The notes under the pieces: model-generated
The model's input: only the letters and a program-made list of their open reading frames with translations
Told to the model about the DNA's origin: nothing
Databases searched by the model: none
Made by a program: the position numbers and the translations under genes
From: Cacconaster sp964598495
GTDB lineage: Bacteria; Bacteroidota; Bacteroidia; Bacteroidales; UBA932
DNA: 64,000 nt
Direction of reading: 5' to 3'
NCBI GenBank assembly: GCA_964598495.1
Contig: CAZRBY010000005.1
Coordinates: forward strand, 34,785-98,784
In this document: positions 33,639 through 43,139 of the stretch, one piece after another
How the letters are laid out: each line of letters opens with the position of its first letter
How positions within the stretch are numbered: the first letter of the stretch is position 1

Positions 33639-35123
33639 TACCAAATTTACTCGCATATAATCTCGCGCTCCAACTTTAAGGCGCACCATCTCCCCCTCTT
33701 TCTCTATGCCGAAAAACGAATAGGCTTCCTTAGGTATATTGACTTCCACCTCAGCATGGCGATCCCCAAAATTGGCCACTACAAGCATACATGAGCCTTC
33801 ATAGCCCCGCATGAAGGCGAATTTGCGATTGCCGTTAAATCGCTCGGAATCGGGATTGGCATACATCAGATCGTAGGTCTCTCCGTATGCAAAAATGGCA
33901 TCTGAGGTAGCTATCTTCAACAGGCGTACATACTCCTTGTATACCACCAATTCATCCACCGTCAGCCGGTCGAGCAACCAGCGTCTTATCGAAGGCACAT
34001 TGTAATAATCAAAAATCGAAGTGCGTCCGTCCACTCCGCTAAAGCCCTCACTCTCCATCCCCCTCTCACCGAACTCCTGGCCGAAATAGAGCATGAATGG
34101 TGCCTTATTGAAAAGCAGAGAGACTGCAAGGGCCGGAAATGCCGCCCTGCCCGAACCTGCAAAAAAATCCGAGGCAATGCGCTGCTCATCGTGATTTTCC
34201 AGAAAATTGAGCATACGCGGTTGTAGATCGCCGAGGTATTGCCATTCTGCCGTGAGCAATCTCGTACTTGCTCCATCACATACAATGCTCCTCAGAGTAT
34301 CATAGAAGCCCGATTTATCATACAAAAGGTCAAATCCGCCCACCTCATGATATTTCCTGTAATTCTCCTTGCCATAGACCTCTGCAATAAAAAAGGTATT
34401 TGGGTAGAGATACTTTATCTCACTGAAAGCCCAGCCGAAAAACTCCGCAGGCACCAACTCCACCATATCGCAGCGGAAACCATCCACCCCTTTCGAAACC
34501 CAAAATTTGAGGATTTCGAGCATTTTAGCCCAGGTGCCATGATTGTCGTAGTTGAGCTTGACAGTATCATACCAGTCATGGATGGAGGGAGAGGTGTGGA
34601 ACACATCGTTACCCGTGGCCTTGGCCGGATTTTCCACATAATCGGAGTTAAGAGACTCCGGTAGCACCAACGCTCCGTTCAACAGATAGAAATTGTCTTT
34701 CGTAAAATAAGTATCATACTGCCGAAATACATGATTTGGCACAAAATCTATGATAACCTTCATCCCCGCCTTGTGAGTGCGGTGGATTAGCGCTTCAAAC
34801 TCCGCCATACGGTTGTCGTGGTTATTGGCTAGAGCCGGACTCACGTCAAAATAATTGCGAATGGCATAAGGGGAACCTGCCTCTCCCTTCACGATAGAGG
34901 CGTTGCAATCCTTTATACCATTGAAGTGTGTCTTGGTTGAATGAGATATTACTCCGGTATACCAGATGGCGCTGACCGAGAGCTTTTTGATTTTTTTAAG
35001 TACTTCATCGGTGATGTCGTCAAACTTACCGCTGCCATTGATACTGTAAGAGCCTCCGGGGACGCTCTTGCGTTTGCCAAAAGCTCTTAGTAACAGCTGG
35101 TATATGACCACCTTCCCTTGCAC
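33636..35123 (-). CDS. GH13 alpha-amylase-family enzyme
   Basis: 495 residues, GTG start that shares one base with the PFK stop codon (TAGTG). No signal peptide, so it is cytoplasmic and may handle glycogen or maltodextrins. The four GH13 regions are present: FVPNHVF (I, near 128), GFRCDMVE with the nucleophile Asp (II, near 220), FIAEVYG with the acid Glu (III, near 255) and FLENHDEQR (IV, near 318). A short C-terminal beta domain follows. The coupling to PPi-type PFK suggests that glucan breakdown feeds glycolysis. The stop codon starts a heptamer array. Confidence 0.9.
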   Translation of the reverse strand: MQGKVVIYQLLLRAFGKRKSVPGGSYSINGSGKFDDITDEVLKKIKKLSVSAIWYTGVISHSTKTHFNGIKDCNASIVKGEAGSPYAIRNYFDVSPALANNHDNRMAEFEALIHRTHKAGMKVIIDFVPNHVFRQYDTYFTKDNFYLLNGALVLPESLNSDYVENPAKATGNDVFHTSPSIHDWYDTVKLNYDNHGTWAKMLEILKFWVSKGVDGFRCDMVELVPAEFFGWAFSEIKYLYPNTFFIAEVYGKENYRKYHEVGGFDLLYDKSGFYDTLRSIVCDGASTRLLTAEWQYLGDLQPRMLNFLENHDEQRIASDFFAGSGRAAFPALAVSLLFNKAPFMLYFGQEFGERGMESEGFSGVDGRTSIFDYYNVPSIRRWLLDRLTVDELVVYKEYVRLLKIATSDAIFAYGETYDLMYANPDSERFNGNRKFAFMRGYEGSCMLVVANFGDRHAEVEVNIPKEAYSFFGIEKEGEMVRLKVGARDYMRVNLV

Positions 35124-36355
35124 TACCAGTTAAGAATCTTGTGAAAGTCGTACTCTTCAGGGTTGCTGACGTACTCTTTGGCTGCCTCGTAGTCGTTAGG
35201 GGTAATATAGTGTACTATGTGTTTGTAGATACCCTGAGCCTGGTCACCCTCAATGTCCACCAGACGCGGGGGGATCTTACCTGTCTTGGGATCCTGAAAG
35301 TCTTTGAGGTAAAGGGGCTTGATACGACCGATAGTATCCACATAGACCATACATCCCGACTCTCCGCGTGTGTAGAGTTCATAAACTCCGCAACCGAGTT
35401 GGGTACAATAGAGCAAGTCGTAAGAGATGGGAGCCTGGCATCTGATGTCATAACCGATCTCAATGGGACGCATCTTTATATTCATTCCGAGCTTTTTGAG
35501 CTCAATCTCGAGAATATCGTTAAAGAGCTGTGCCTTTGAGATCTTGCCGAGCTCGGGATGTCCATGCTCGTCGTAAGTAAATCTCACGCCCGTAGCCTTC
35601 AGCTCATCCTCATCCAGAAGATGGAAGACTCCTTCGGAGAGCATTATTCCTCCGTAGGGAATACCCATCAATTTTCTCTTGATGATGGAAGAGATGGAGA
35701 GTTTTATGATCTTGTCTACGGTAATTTTGGATTTGTTGAACATCTCTGGGATGATGATCATCGGGTAGTGGCAGGAAGAGCCGATACCGATGGCCAGATG
35801 GCCTGCAGAACGCCCCATGGCGGCCACGATAAACCAGTTGCCCGAGGTCCTCGCATCCTCATATACTGTGGTGGCGATACGTGTACCCTCAGCTTTTGCT
35901 GAGTGATAACCGAATGTTGGAGTATTGAGTGGAAGCGGGAGGTCGTTGTCAATAGTCTTGGGAACATGGATATTGGAGATTTTGTAGTTCCTTGCCTGAA
36001 GGAATTTGGTAATCCTGTTGGCAGTAGAAGCAGTATCGTCACCGCCTATTGTCACAAGCAGCTTGATATTGTTGTCTTGAAATAGTTTATGGTTGAAATT
36101 TCCCTCATAATCTTTTTCAGTGGGCTTGTATCGACTCATCATAAGGTGGGAACCGCCTCTGTTGAAGATTGAGTCGGCCATCACAAAATCTATTTCAGTA
36201 TATGAAGGGTCGGGAGTGAAAAGTCCTTTATATCCACCATGGAGGCCGAGTACCCTATATCCTCTCGCTAAAAAAGCTTTCGCTATGCTACCTATAACCG
36301 TGTTTATACCGGGAGCGGGCCCTCCTCCTGTTAAAATAATGATAGATTCTTTCAT
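35123..36355 (-). CDS. pfp: 6-phosphofructokinase, PPi-dependent type
   Basis: 410 residues. Phosphorylates fructose 6-phosphate. The TGGGPAPGINTVIG start is normal. The phosphoryl-donor motif reads GGDDT near residue 105, with Asp where ATP enzymes have Gly (GGDGS), and the next motif is PKTIDND with Lys, where ATP enzymes have PGTIDND. Both changes are the known marks of PPi-dependent PFK, so a reversible PPi enzyme is predicted. MGRSAGHLA near 180 and PEMF near 200 are conserved. It is transcribed divergently from ligA from a TACATTTG box about 29 bases upstream of its ATG. Confidence 0.9.
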   Translation of the reverse strand: MKESIIILTGGGPAPGINTVIGSIAKAFLARGYRVLGLHGGYKGLFTPDPSYTEIDFVMADSIFNRGGSHLMMSRYKPTEKDYEGNFNHKLFQDNNIKLLVTIGGDDTASTANRITKFLQARNYKISNIHVPKTIDNDLPLPLNTPTFGYHSAKAEGTRIATTVYEDARTSGNWFIVAAMGRSAGHLAIGIGSSCHYPMIIIPEMFNKSKITVDKIIKLSISSIIKRKLMGIPYGGIMLSEGVFHLLDEDELKATGVRFTYDEHGHPELGKISKAQLFNDILEIELKKLGMNIKMRPIEIGYDIRCQAPISYDLLYCTQLGCGVYELYTRGESGCMVYVDTIGRIKPLYLKDFQDPKTGKIPPRLVDIEGDQAQGIYKHIVHYITPNDYEAAKEYVSNPEEYDFHKILNW

Positions 36356-36383
36356 AAAATGTTCGTATTTGAATTTCCGGTTG

Positions 36384-36391
36384 CAAATGTA
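36384..36391 (-). promoter_or_regulatory. -7 box for pfp
   Basis: TACATTTG on the minus strand in the 90-bp divergent spacer with ligA; leader about 25 nt. Confidence 0.5.
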
Positions 36392-36413
36392 CTACTTTTT
36401 GATAAAATTGTAC

Positions 36414-36421
36414 TAATTTTG
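36414..36421 (+). promoter_or_regulatory. -7 box for ligA
   Basis: TAATTTTG, 24 bases before the ligA ATG at 36446. The two divergent boxes are only 22 bases apart, so the two promoters must overlap. Confidence 0.5.
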
Positions 36422-36445
36422 TAAGTTATTAGCGAATTGCAGGAT

Positions 36446-38476
36446 ATGGCTAAAATTTCTAAATCGGTTGCAAAGGAGAGAATAGAGCAATTGCGGCGTG
36501 AGCTCGAAGAGCACAACCGCAACTACTATGTGCTCTCCACTCCTGTCATATCCGATTTCGAATATGATATGCTGATGATGGAACTCCAGGGATTGGAGGC
36601 CAGATTCCCCGAATTTGCGAGCGAAGAGTCTCCTACCCGCAAGGTGGGCAGCGATCTTACGGAAATAAGTGAGGGATTTGCTCAGGTAGAGCACCGTTAT
36701 CCCATGCTTTCACTCAGCAACACATATAATGAAGGTGAGCTGATCGATTTTCACCAAAGGGTGGAAAATGTGGCACAAGCTCCTTTCTCCTACTCTTGCG
36801 AGCTAAAAATTGACGGTACCGCCATCTGCCTCATCTACAGGGAAGGCAAACTGGCACAAGCCATTACACGGGGAGACGGCATCAAAGGAGACGATGTCTC
36901 CCGCAATATTGTCAGCATAGACTCCATCCCACATATTCTCCATGGGAAAGACATTCCTGCCGAATTTGAAATCAGGGGTGAGATATTTATGCCTTATGAG
37001 GCTTTCGACCGCCTGAATGCAGAACGGATGGAAGCGGGAGAAGCCCCCTTTGCCAACCCTCGGAATGCCGCATCAGGCTCCCTGAAACTTCTCGATCCCT
37101 CCAAGGTTAAGGAACGCAGCCTCGACTGCATCCTCTATCACCTACTCGGAGAGGATCTTCCTTTCAGTACGCATAGCGAAGCTATTGAGGCGGCAGCATC
37201 CTGGGGATTGCATGTCTCGGAACATAGCATCGTAGCTAGGAATATTGAGGAAGTTACCTGCTATATCGAAGAGTGGGAAGAGCGCAGGAAAAGTCTCCCT
37301 TACGCTACCGACGGCATAGTTATAAAAGTGGACCGGCTCGACCTTCAGCGTCAGCTGGGCTTTACGGCCAAATCTCCGCGTTGGGCCACTGCATTTAAGT
37401 TTAAACCGGAGGAGGCTCTTACCAAGGTGCTTTCCATAGATTATCAGGTGGGCAGGACGGGTGCTATCACCCCCGTAGCCAATCTTGAGCCTGTGCCTCT
37501 CTCAGGTACCACCGTAAAACGCGCCTCACTCCACAATTTCGATCAGATGGAGCTGCTCGATATACGCGTAGGCGATCTGGTATATGTGGAAAAGGGCGGT
37601 GAGATTATTCCCAAGATAACAGGAGTGGAATTCTCTAAGCGCCATGCGGATGTGGAAAAGCCGGTTTTCCCGACTGTATGTCCCGATTGCGGCACTCCTC
37701 TGGAGAGAGATCCCGAGCAGGCACGGCACTACTGCCCCAACAGTGAAGGCTGCCCCACGCAGATCAAGGGACGCTTCATCCATTTCGTCTCCCGAAAGGC
37801 CATGGATATACTTGCCGGAGAGGCCACCATTGCGCTCTTCTACGACAAGGGATTGATACGTACGCTTCCCGATCTGTACCGACTGAAGGCGGAGGATATA
37901 TTGGGGCTCGAAGGGTGGCAGCAGAAGTCGGTTGACAATCTGCTTTCCAGCATAGAGCGGTCCAAACAGGTGCCATTTGAAAGGGTACTTTACGCTCTAG
38001 GTATAAGACATATCGGCGAGGCTACCGCCAGGGTAGCTGCCAATGCCTTCGGCAATATAGATGCTCTCGCTTCGGCTACCCGGGAGGATTTGATGCAGGT
38101 GGATGATTTTGGAGAGATTATGGCTGAGAGCGTAGTTTTTTATTTTGAAAATGAATCCAACAGGCGCACGATAGAAGAGTTGCGCAGCTTCGGACTCCAA
38201 TTTGCCCTCTCCAGAGAGAAAAAAAGTGAAATCTCCGATCGGCTTGCAGGCGTTACCATTGTGATTTCAGGTAATTTTTCCATTTCCCGGGAGGAAATGA
38301 AATCCCTCATTGCCGCTCACGGCGGCAAAAATACCGGCTCCGTTAGCGGAAAGACCACCTATCTCCTCGCCGGTGAGAAAAGCGGGCCGGAAAAACTTAG
38401 AAAAGCCGGGAAACTCGGCATACGAGTGATAACTGAGGAGGAACTCCTCAAAATGATTGAAGGAGAGCTAACATGA
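36446..38476 (+). CDS. ligA: NAD-dependent DNA ligase LigA
   Basis: 676 residues from the ATG at 36446; an in-frame TTG at 36437 is less likely. Seals nicks in replication and repair. Ia domain at the N-terminus, the adenylated Lys in SCELKIDG near 118, RGEIFMP and the ATDGIVIKVD motif, and the OB fold (VGRTGAITPVANLEPV). The four-Cys zinc finger is CPDCGTPL with HYCPNSEGCP near 412-436. HhH repeats and a C-terminal BRCT domain (about 600-676) complete it. All domains are complete. It begins a plus-strand run of seven closely spaced genes and overlaps the next gene by 4 bases. Confidence 0.97.
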   Translation: MAKISKSVAKERIEQLRRELEEHNRNYYVLSTPVISDFEYDMLMMELQGLEARFPEFASEESPTRKVGSDLTEISEGFAQVEHRYPMLSLSNTYNEGELIDFHQRVENVAQAPFSYSCELKIDGTAICLIYREGKLAQAITRGDGIKGDDVSRNIVSIDSIPHILHGKDIPAEFEIRGEIFMPYEAFDRLNAERMEAGEAPFANPRNAASGSLKLLDPSKVKERSLDCILYHLLGEDLPFSTHSEAIEAAASWGLHVSEHSIVARNIEEVTCYIEEWEERRKSLPYATDGIVIKVDRLDLQRQLGFTAKSPRWATAFKFKPEEALTKVLSIDYQVGRTGAITPVANLEPVPLSGTTVKRASLHNFDQMELLDIRVGDLVYVEKGGEIIPKITGVEFSKRHADVEKPVFPTVCPDCGTPLERDPEQARHYCPNSEGCPTQIKGRFIHFVSRKAMDILAGEATIALFYDKGLIRTLPDLYRLKAEDILGLEGWQQKSVDNLLSSIERSKQVPFERVLYALGIRHIGEATARVAANAFGNIDALASATREDLMQVDDFGEIMAESVVFYFENESNRRTIEELRSFGLQFALSREKKSEISDRLAGVTIVISGNFSISREEMKSLIAAHGGKNTGSVSGKTTYLLAGEKSGPEKLRKAGKLGIRVITEEELLKMIEGELT

Positions 38477-39492
38477 GGTTGTTTATACAAAGAATGAAAG
38501 AGCTTTACCGGATCATCTTCAAATTTCTCACGAGAGACATCTGGAGGCTCGATTTCAGCGAGTTTGGAAAGGCCCGCAGGAGAGCCATACGCTATCTCAA
38601 GGCACTGATTATCACTTTCAGGGGTTTTTCGGGACAGAGAATTGCACGGGAAGCCGTTGCGCTGAGCTATTTCGGTTTGATGGCCATAGTACCGATTGTG
38701 GCTATGATACTCTTTGTCGCCAGCGGCTTCGGACTTGACAAAATGCTCTCCGACTTGCTCTACTCCTCATTTCCCAACAGTTCCCCGATGATCGACGCCG
38801 TTCTCAACTTTGCAAACAATATTTTGGTTACAACCAAAAAGGGGACTTTCGGATGGATAAGTTTCGGGGCATTTGCCTGGCTGGTAATCTGGTTGATGAT
38901 CAATGTAGAGTCGGCATTCAACCGTATCTGGGTGGTAAAAGAGTATACAGGTATAGGGAAGAGGATAGTAGCTTATATAGCAATTCTTCTTCTCTCCCCT
39001 TTCATGATAATCCTTTTCCTATACGGGTGGGGCTACTATATCAGATTTCTCTCATCAGTCAGCGAAAATCTCGGCCCCTTCAGTTTCCTTACCACTAACC
39101 TGTTCTGGGTAGTATTTTACGGAGTAGCCGTATTGGTCTTCTCCCTTTTATATAAATTCATTCCCCATACGAGGGTAAGATATAGCTCTGCCATAAAGGG
39201 AGCAATCGTTTCAGGCGTGGCATTTGTAGGTATACAATATCTCTATCTAAACACCCAGTTGATGGTAACACGACTGAGCGGTGTTTACGGAGCGCTTGCA
39301 GCCATCCCGCTGCTGATGATCTGGATGAACCTCTGTTGGGGAGTAATCCTCTTCGGATCTCAACTTTCGTACGGATTTCAGCAAGTGGACTATGAGCATC
39401 CTGTAAATCCCATAGGGATGGAGGATAGCAGTAACGAAAAAGAAATATTTATTGAACAACATATCAAACCAATAACAAAAAATGGAAAATAA
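38473..39492 (+). CDS. YihY/UPF0761-family membrane protein
   Basis: 339 residues. Six hydrophobic helices after a basic cytoplasmic N-terminus of about 60 residues. The family signature AREAVALSYFGLMAIVPIVA is near 57-76, and KGTFGWISFGAFAWLVIW, VYGALAAIPLLMIWMNLCW and the GSQLSY end match the YihY/BrkB family, once wrongly called RNase BN. Function in Bacteroidota is unknown. It overlaps ligA (ATGA) and overlaps the hydG start by 11 bases, so all three are translated from one message. Confidence 0.88.
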   Translation: MRLFIQRMKELYRIIFKFLTRDIWRLDFSEFGKARRRAIRYLKALIITFRGFSGQRIAREAVALSYFGLMAIVPIVAMILFVASGFGLDKMLSDLLYSSFPNSSPMIDAVLNFANNILVTTKKGTFGWISFGAFAWLVIWLMINVESAFNRIWVVKEYTGIGKRIVAYIAILLLSPFMIILFLYGWGYYIRFLSSVSENLGPFSFLTTNLFWVVFYGVAVLVFSLLYKFIPHTRVRYSSAIKGAIVSGVAFVGIQYLYLNTQLMVTRLSGVYGALAAIPLLMIWMNLCWGVILFGSQLSYGFQQVDYEHPVNPIGMEDSSNEKEIFIEQHIKPITKNGK

Positions 39493-40879
39493 ATACAAAA
39501 ATTTTATTGACGAAGATCTTATCCATTCCCTTATAAGGGATACAAAAGAGGATAAGGAGGCAATCAGAGCCATTTTCGCCAAAAGTAAGGCAAAAGAGCC
39601 CCTAACCCTCGCTGAAACTGCCCAACTACTCGCAATAGAGTCCGATGAGATGAAAGAGGAACTTTACGAGACTGCAAGAGAGCTCAAAAGAGCTATTTAC
39701 GGCAACAGAATAGTACTCTTCGCACCCCTTTATATCGGCAACCATTGTATCAATGATTGTAAATATTGCGGTTTCCGCCGCTCTCTCCGCACCGCAGTTC
39801 GTAAAACACTGAGCGACCAGGAATTGGTCAATGAGGTAATCAATCTCGAAAATATAGGTCACAAGCGCTTGATCCTCGTATACGGAGAGCACCCAATGTA
39901 CTCACCCGAGTTCATTGCGCATACGGTAAGACTCTGCTATCAGACTAAAGTAGGTAATGGAGAGATCCGCCGTGTAAATATCAACGCCGCCCCTCAAGAT
40001 GTGGAGGGCTATAGGATCATAAAAGAGGCAGGCATCGGCACTTTTCAGGTATTTCAGGAGACCTATCACCAGGAAACTTATGCGAGGGTACACCCTAAAA
40101 ATACCCACAAGGGCGACTACTTATGGCGTCTTCACGCTATGGACCGCGCATTTGAAGCAGGAATTGATGATATGGGTATCGGAGCTCTGTTCGGACTCTA
40201 CGACTGGCGCTTCGAGGTATTGGGACTCGTAGCTCACGCAATCCATCTCAAGGAGACTCACGGGGTGGGTCCTCACACCATCAGTTTCCCCCGCATCCAA
40301 CCCGCCCATGGTATGGATTTGGATCTCCCCTGGCGCGTAACAGATGAGCAGTTTAAAATGCTGGTGGCCATTCTGCGTCTCTCCGTACCTTATACGGGAC
40401 TAATTATGACCGCCCGTGAAAGCAGTCAGGTAAGGGACGATGTGATAGATTTCGGAGTATCCCAAATAGATGCCGGCACCAAACTGGAAATTGGCGGCTA
40501 CCAAAAGGAGGAATATGAGCAACAACTTGATAAGGAGCAGTTCCGGATTGGCGATACCCGCGACCTCGATCAGGTGATCAGGTGGCTCCTTACGAGGGGA
40601 TATATTCCCAGTTTCTGCACCTCTTGCTACCGTTTGGGACGTACAGGAGAGCATTTTATGGAATTTGCCATACCCGGATTCATCGGAAATTTCTGTACCC
40701 CCAATGCTATTATCACCCTTGCCGAATATCTTGAGGATTACGCTTCGGAGGAGACAAAGAAGGTAGGATATGAACTAATTGAACAAGAGGTGGCTAAATT
40801 GCCTGCCGGTCAGAGAAAAAATCTTGTTGCACAAAGACTGAACATGGTAAAACAGGGTATCAGAGATCTCTATTTTTAA
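39482..40879 (+). CDS. hydG: [FeFe]-hydrogenase H-cluster radical SAM maturase HydG
   Basis: 465 residues. Cleaves tyrosine to make the CO and CN ligands of the H-cluster. Radical-SAM CxxxCxxC is at Cys 89, 93 and 96 (HCINDCKYCGF). The ThiH/HydG core follows (NINAAPQDVEGYR, FQVFQETYH, GIGALFGLYDW), and the C-terminal auxiliary-cluster ligands CTSCY and FCTPNA near 378-402 distinguish HydG from the close relative ThiH. Length is normal. hydE, hydF and a hydrogenase gene are not in the window. It lies inside a housekeeping operon rather than a hydrogenase cluster. Confidence 0.93.
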   Translation: MENKYKNFIDEDLIHSLIRDTKEDKEAIRAIFAKSKAKEPLTLAETAQLLAIESDEMKEELYETARELKRAIYGNRIVLFAPLYIGNHCINDCKYCGFRRSLRTAVRKTLSDQELVNEVINLENIGHKRLILVYGEHPMYSPEFIAHTVRLCYQTKVGNGEIRRVNINAAPQDVEGYRIIKEAGIGTFQVFQETYHQETYARVHPKNTHKGDYLWRLHAMDRAFEAGIDDMGIGALFGLYDWRFEVLGLVAHAIHLKETHGVGPHTISFPRIQPAHGMDLDLPWRVTDEQFKMLVAILRLSVPYTGLIMTARESSQVRDDVIDFGVSQIDAGTKLEIGGYQKEEYEQQLDKEQFRIGDTRDLDQVIRWLLTRGYIPSFCTSCYRLGRTGEHFMEFAIPGFIGNFCTPNAIITLAEYLEDYASEETKKVGYELIEQEVAKLPAGQRKNLVAQRLNMVKQGIRDLYF

Positions 40880-40891
40880 TGGAGGTAGAGT

Positions 40892-43126
40892 ATGTTTACG
40901 GAAGAGGATTACAATGTCATAAACAGGGAATTTGAAACGCTGAAGAAATTCAGTCTTAAGCGCTGCGCAAATCAGGAAGAGTTTGAACTGGTGCTCAAGG
41001 CCTTTGATTTTGCCAACGAGGCTCACAAAGGTGTACGGAGACGCTCCGGAGAGCCATACATACTCCATCCGATAGCTGTGGCGAGGATTGTGGTACAAGA
41101 AATCGGATTGGGAAACAAATCAATCTGTGCAGCGCTATTGCACGACGTAGTAGAGGACACACATTATACGGTCGAAGATATACAAAATCATTTCGGCCCT
41201 AAAATCGCCTCTCTGGTCGATGGTTTGACCAAGATAAAGACTGCTCTCGACAGTGACAACATTACCTATTCCAAGAGTATGCAGGCCGAAAATTTCAAAC
41301 GGATCCTGCTCACTCTCAATGACGATGTCCGGATAGTTCTCATCAAGTTGGCAGACCGTCTGCACAATATGCGCACTATCAGCTTTATGCCAGAATACAA
41401 AAGGGACAAAATCCTCAGCGAGACGATGTATATTTTCATACCGCTTGCACACCGTCTCGGTCTCTACAGCATTAAGTCGGAGATGGAAAATATCTGGCTC
41501 GTCCATAGGGAGCCGGAGGCCTACCGGGCTATTGAGGCCAAGCTGGAAGCGGTAATGTTGGAGCGTTCCAGCAGTATCGACAATTTTGTCAACCCCGTAC
41601 AATCATGGCTGGAGGCAGCCGGATACAAAGTTGAGATACTTAAACGACTTAAGACCCCCTACTCCATCTGGAGAAAAATGACTTCAAAAAATGTCCCATT
41701 CGAGGAAATATTTGACATATATGCAGTACGTATTATTTTTGAGCCAAAACAGGGTCTGAGCGAGAGGGAACAATGCTGGCAGATATTTTCCATTATTACA
41801 GAAAGATATCAGTACAAGCCCGACAGGACACGCGACTGGGTCAAAGAACCCAAGAGTAACGGATACGAGGCATTGCATCTAACAGTCATGGGGCCGGAAG
41901 GTAAATGGATCGAAGTCCAGATCCGCAGCGAAAGGATGAACTCCATAGCCGAAAGAGGTGTAGCTGCCCACTGGATCTACAAAAAGGGCGATTGCTCCTC
42001 AACCGGAGAGGTGGAGCTTGATATATGGCTTAAGCATGTACGCGACATACTCGAAGATCCCGATTCCAACGCACTGCAATTCCTGGACAGCTTTCACAAG
42101 GAACTCCTTAGCTCCGACATATATGTATTTACACCTAAAGGTGAATCCAAGAATCTGCCCAAGGGCTCTACGGCACTCGATTTCGCTTATGTAATACACT
42201 CGGAGGTAGGCAATAGGGCTATTGCAGCAAAGGTAAACCAAAAATTATTACCTCTTTCGCATGAGCTCTCCAATGGAGATCAGGTGGAGATCATTACCTC
42301 GGATAGCGGCAAACCTAAGAGGGAGTGGCTGGACTTTATCCGCACCAACAGGGCGCGAAATTTTATCCTTGACTCTATTAAAGCTGAAACCAAAGACAGT
42401 ATCAAGGAGGGAATGTTGTTCCTCACATCCAAACTGAAGGAGCGGAATATCACCATAAAGAGCCGTGTAATCAAGAAACTCATAGATTATTATAAGGCGG
42501 GTAGCAAGGACGAGCTCTACCACAAGATAGGTATCGGATTGATTGATCTTTCAGACCTTGAAACGGCACTCAAAACCAATGTAGAGAAGCGTAATGTACA
42601 AATGTGGGGAGTGAAACTCCTGACACCCGAACGAAATACCGGCGAAATTGATAAAAGTCGAGACTACGAACTAAGGGAGGACCTATCCAAAGGCACTACA
42701 ACATTTACCATTGCCGATTGCTGCTCTCCTATCCCCGGAGATAATGTAGTTGGCTTTATAGAAGATGACGGAAGCGTACTTGTGCATAAGAAGAGTTGCC
42801 AGAAGGCTACCGACATTGCAGCAAAACAGGCTGACAGAATAGTATCGGCAAGGTGGAGTAAACACTTTATGATGTCTTACCTGGCACGGATTTCCATTAG
42901 AGGTCTCGATAGGATGGGCATTGTGAGTGATATGTCAAAGGTCATCTCCCTGCAGCTCGGTGTAAATATGCGTAAAATATGTATCGAAACTCATGACGAA
43001 ATATTCGAAGGTACTGTAGATCTCTATGTGCGCAATACTGACGACCTTGACAAACTCATCAAGTCACTCTCTGCCATAAAGGGAATAGAGAGCGTTAAAC
43101 GTGTGGAACTCAACTCAAACAGATAG
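40892..43126 (+). CDS. rel: Bifunctional (p)ppGpp synthetase/hydrolase (RelA/SpoT)
   Basis: 744 residues. Order: HD hydrolase domain (about 45-195, with ALLHDVVEDT and LIKLADRLHNMRTI), synthetase domain (about 240-350, including NGYEALHLTV and the EVQIRSERMN end), TGS domain (about 395-455, YVFTPKGESKNLPKGSTALDFAY), a zinc-finger/CC region with ADCCSPIPGD, and a C-terminal ACT domain (about 665-740). Both catalytic sites look intact, so it should make and degrade the alarmone. It is the only gene in this stretch with a good Shine-Dalgarno-like GGAGGT, 8 bases before the ATG. Confidence 0.95.
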   Translation: MFTEEDYNVINREFETLKKFSLKRCANQEEFELVLKAFDFANEAHKGVRRRSGEPYILHPIAVARIVVQEIGLGNKSICAALLHDVVEDTHYTVEDIQNHFGPKIASLVDGLTKIKTALDSDNITYSKSMQAENFKRILLTLNDDVRIVLIKLADRLHNMRTISFMPEYKRDKILSETMYIFIPLAHRLGLYSIKSEMENIWLVHREPEAYRAIEAKLEAVMLERSSSIDNFVNPVQSWLEAAGYKVEILKRLKTPYSIWRKMTSKNVPFEEIFDIYAVRIIFEPKQGLSEREQCWQIFSIITERYQYKPDRTRDWVKEPKSNGYEALHLTVMGPEGKWIEVQIRSERMNSIAERGVAAHWIYKKGDCSSTGEVELDIWLKHVRDILEDPDSNALQFLDSFHKELLSSDIYVFTPKGESKNLPKGSTALDFAYVIHSEVGNRAIAAKVNQKLLPLSHELSNGDQVEIITSDSGKPKREWLDFIRTNRARNFILDSIKAETKDSIKEGMLFLTSKLKERNITIKSRVIKKLIDYYKAGSKDELYHKIGIGLIDLSDLETALKTNVEKRNVQMWGVKLLTPERNTGEIDKSRDYELREDLSKGTTTFTIADCCSPIPGDNVVGFIEDDGSVLVHKKSCQKATDIAAKQADRIVSARWSKHFMMSYLARISIRGLDRMGIVSDMSKVISLQLGVNMRKICIETHDEIFEGTVDLYVRNTDDLDKLIKSLSAIKGIESVKRVELNSNR

Positions 43127-43139
43127 TAAAACGACACCA

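Noticed and set aside
38473..39492. Ribonuclease BN
   Set aside because: YihY proteins were once given this name in error; this is a membrane protein without nuclease motifs.
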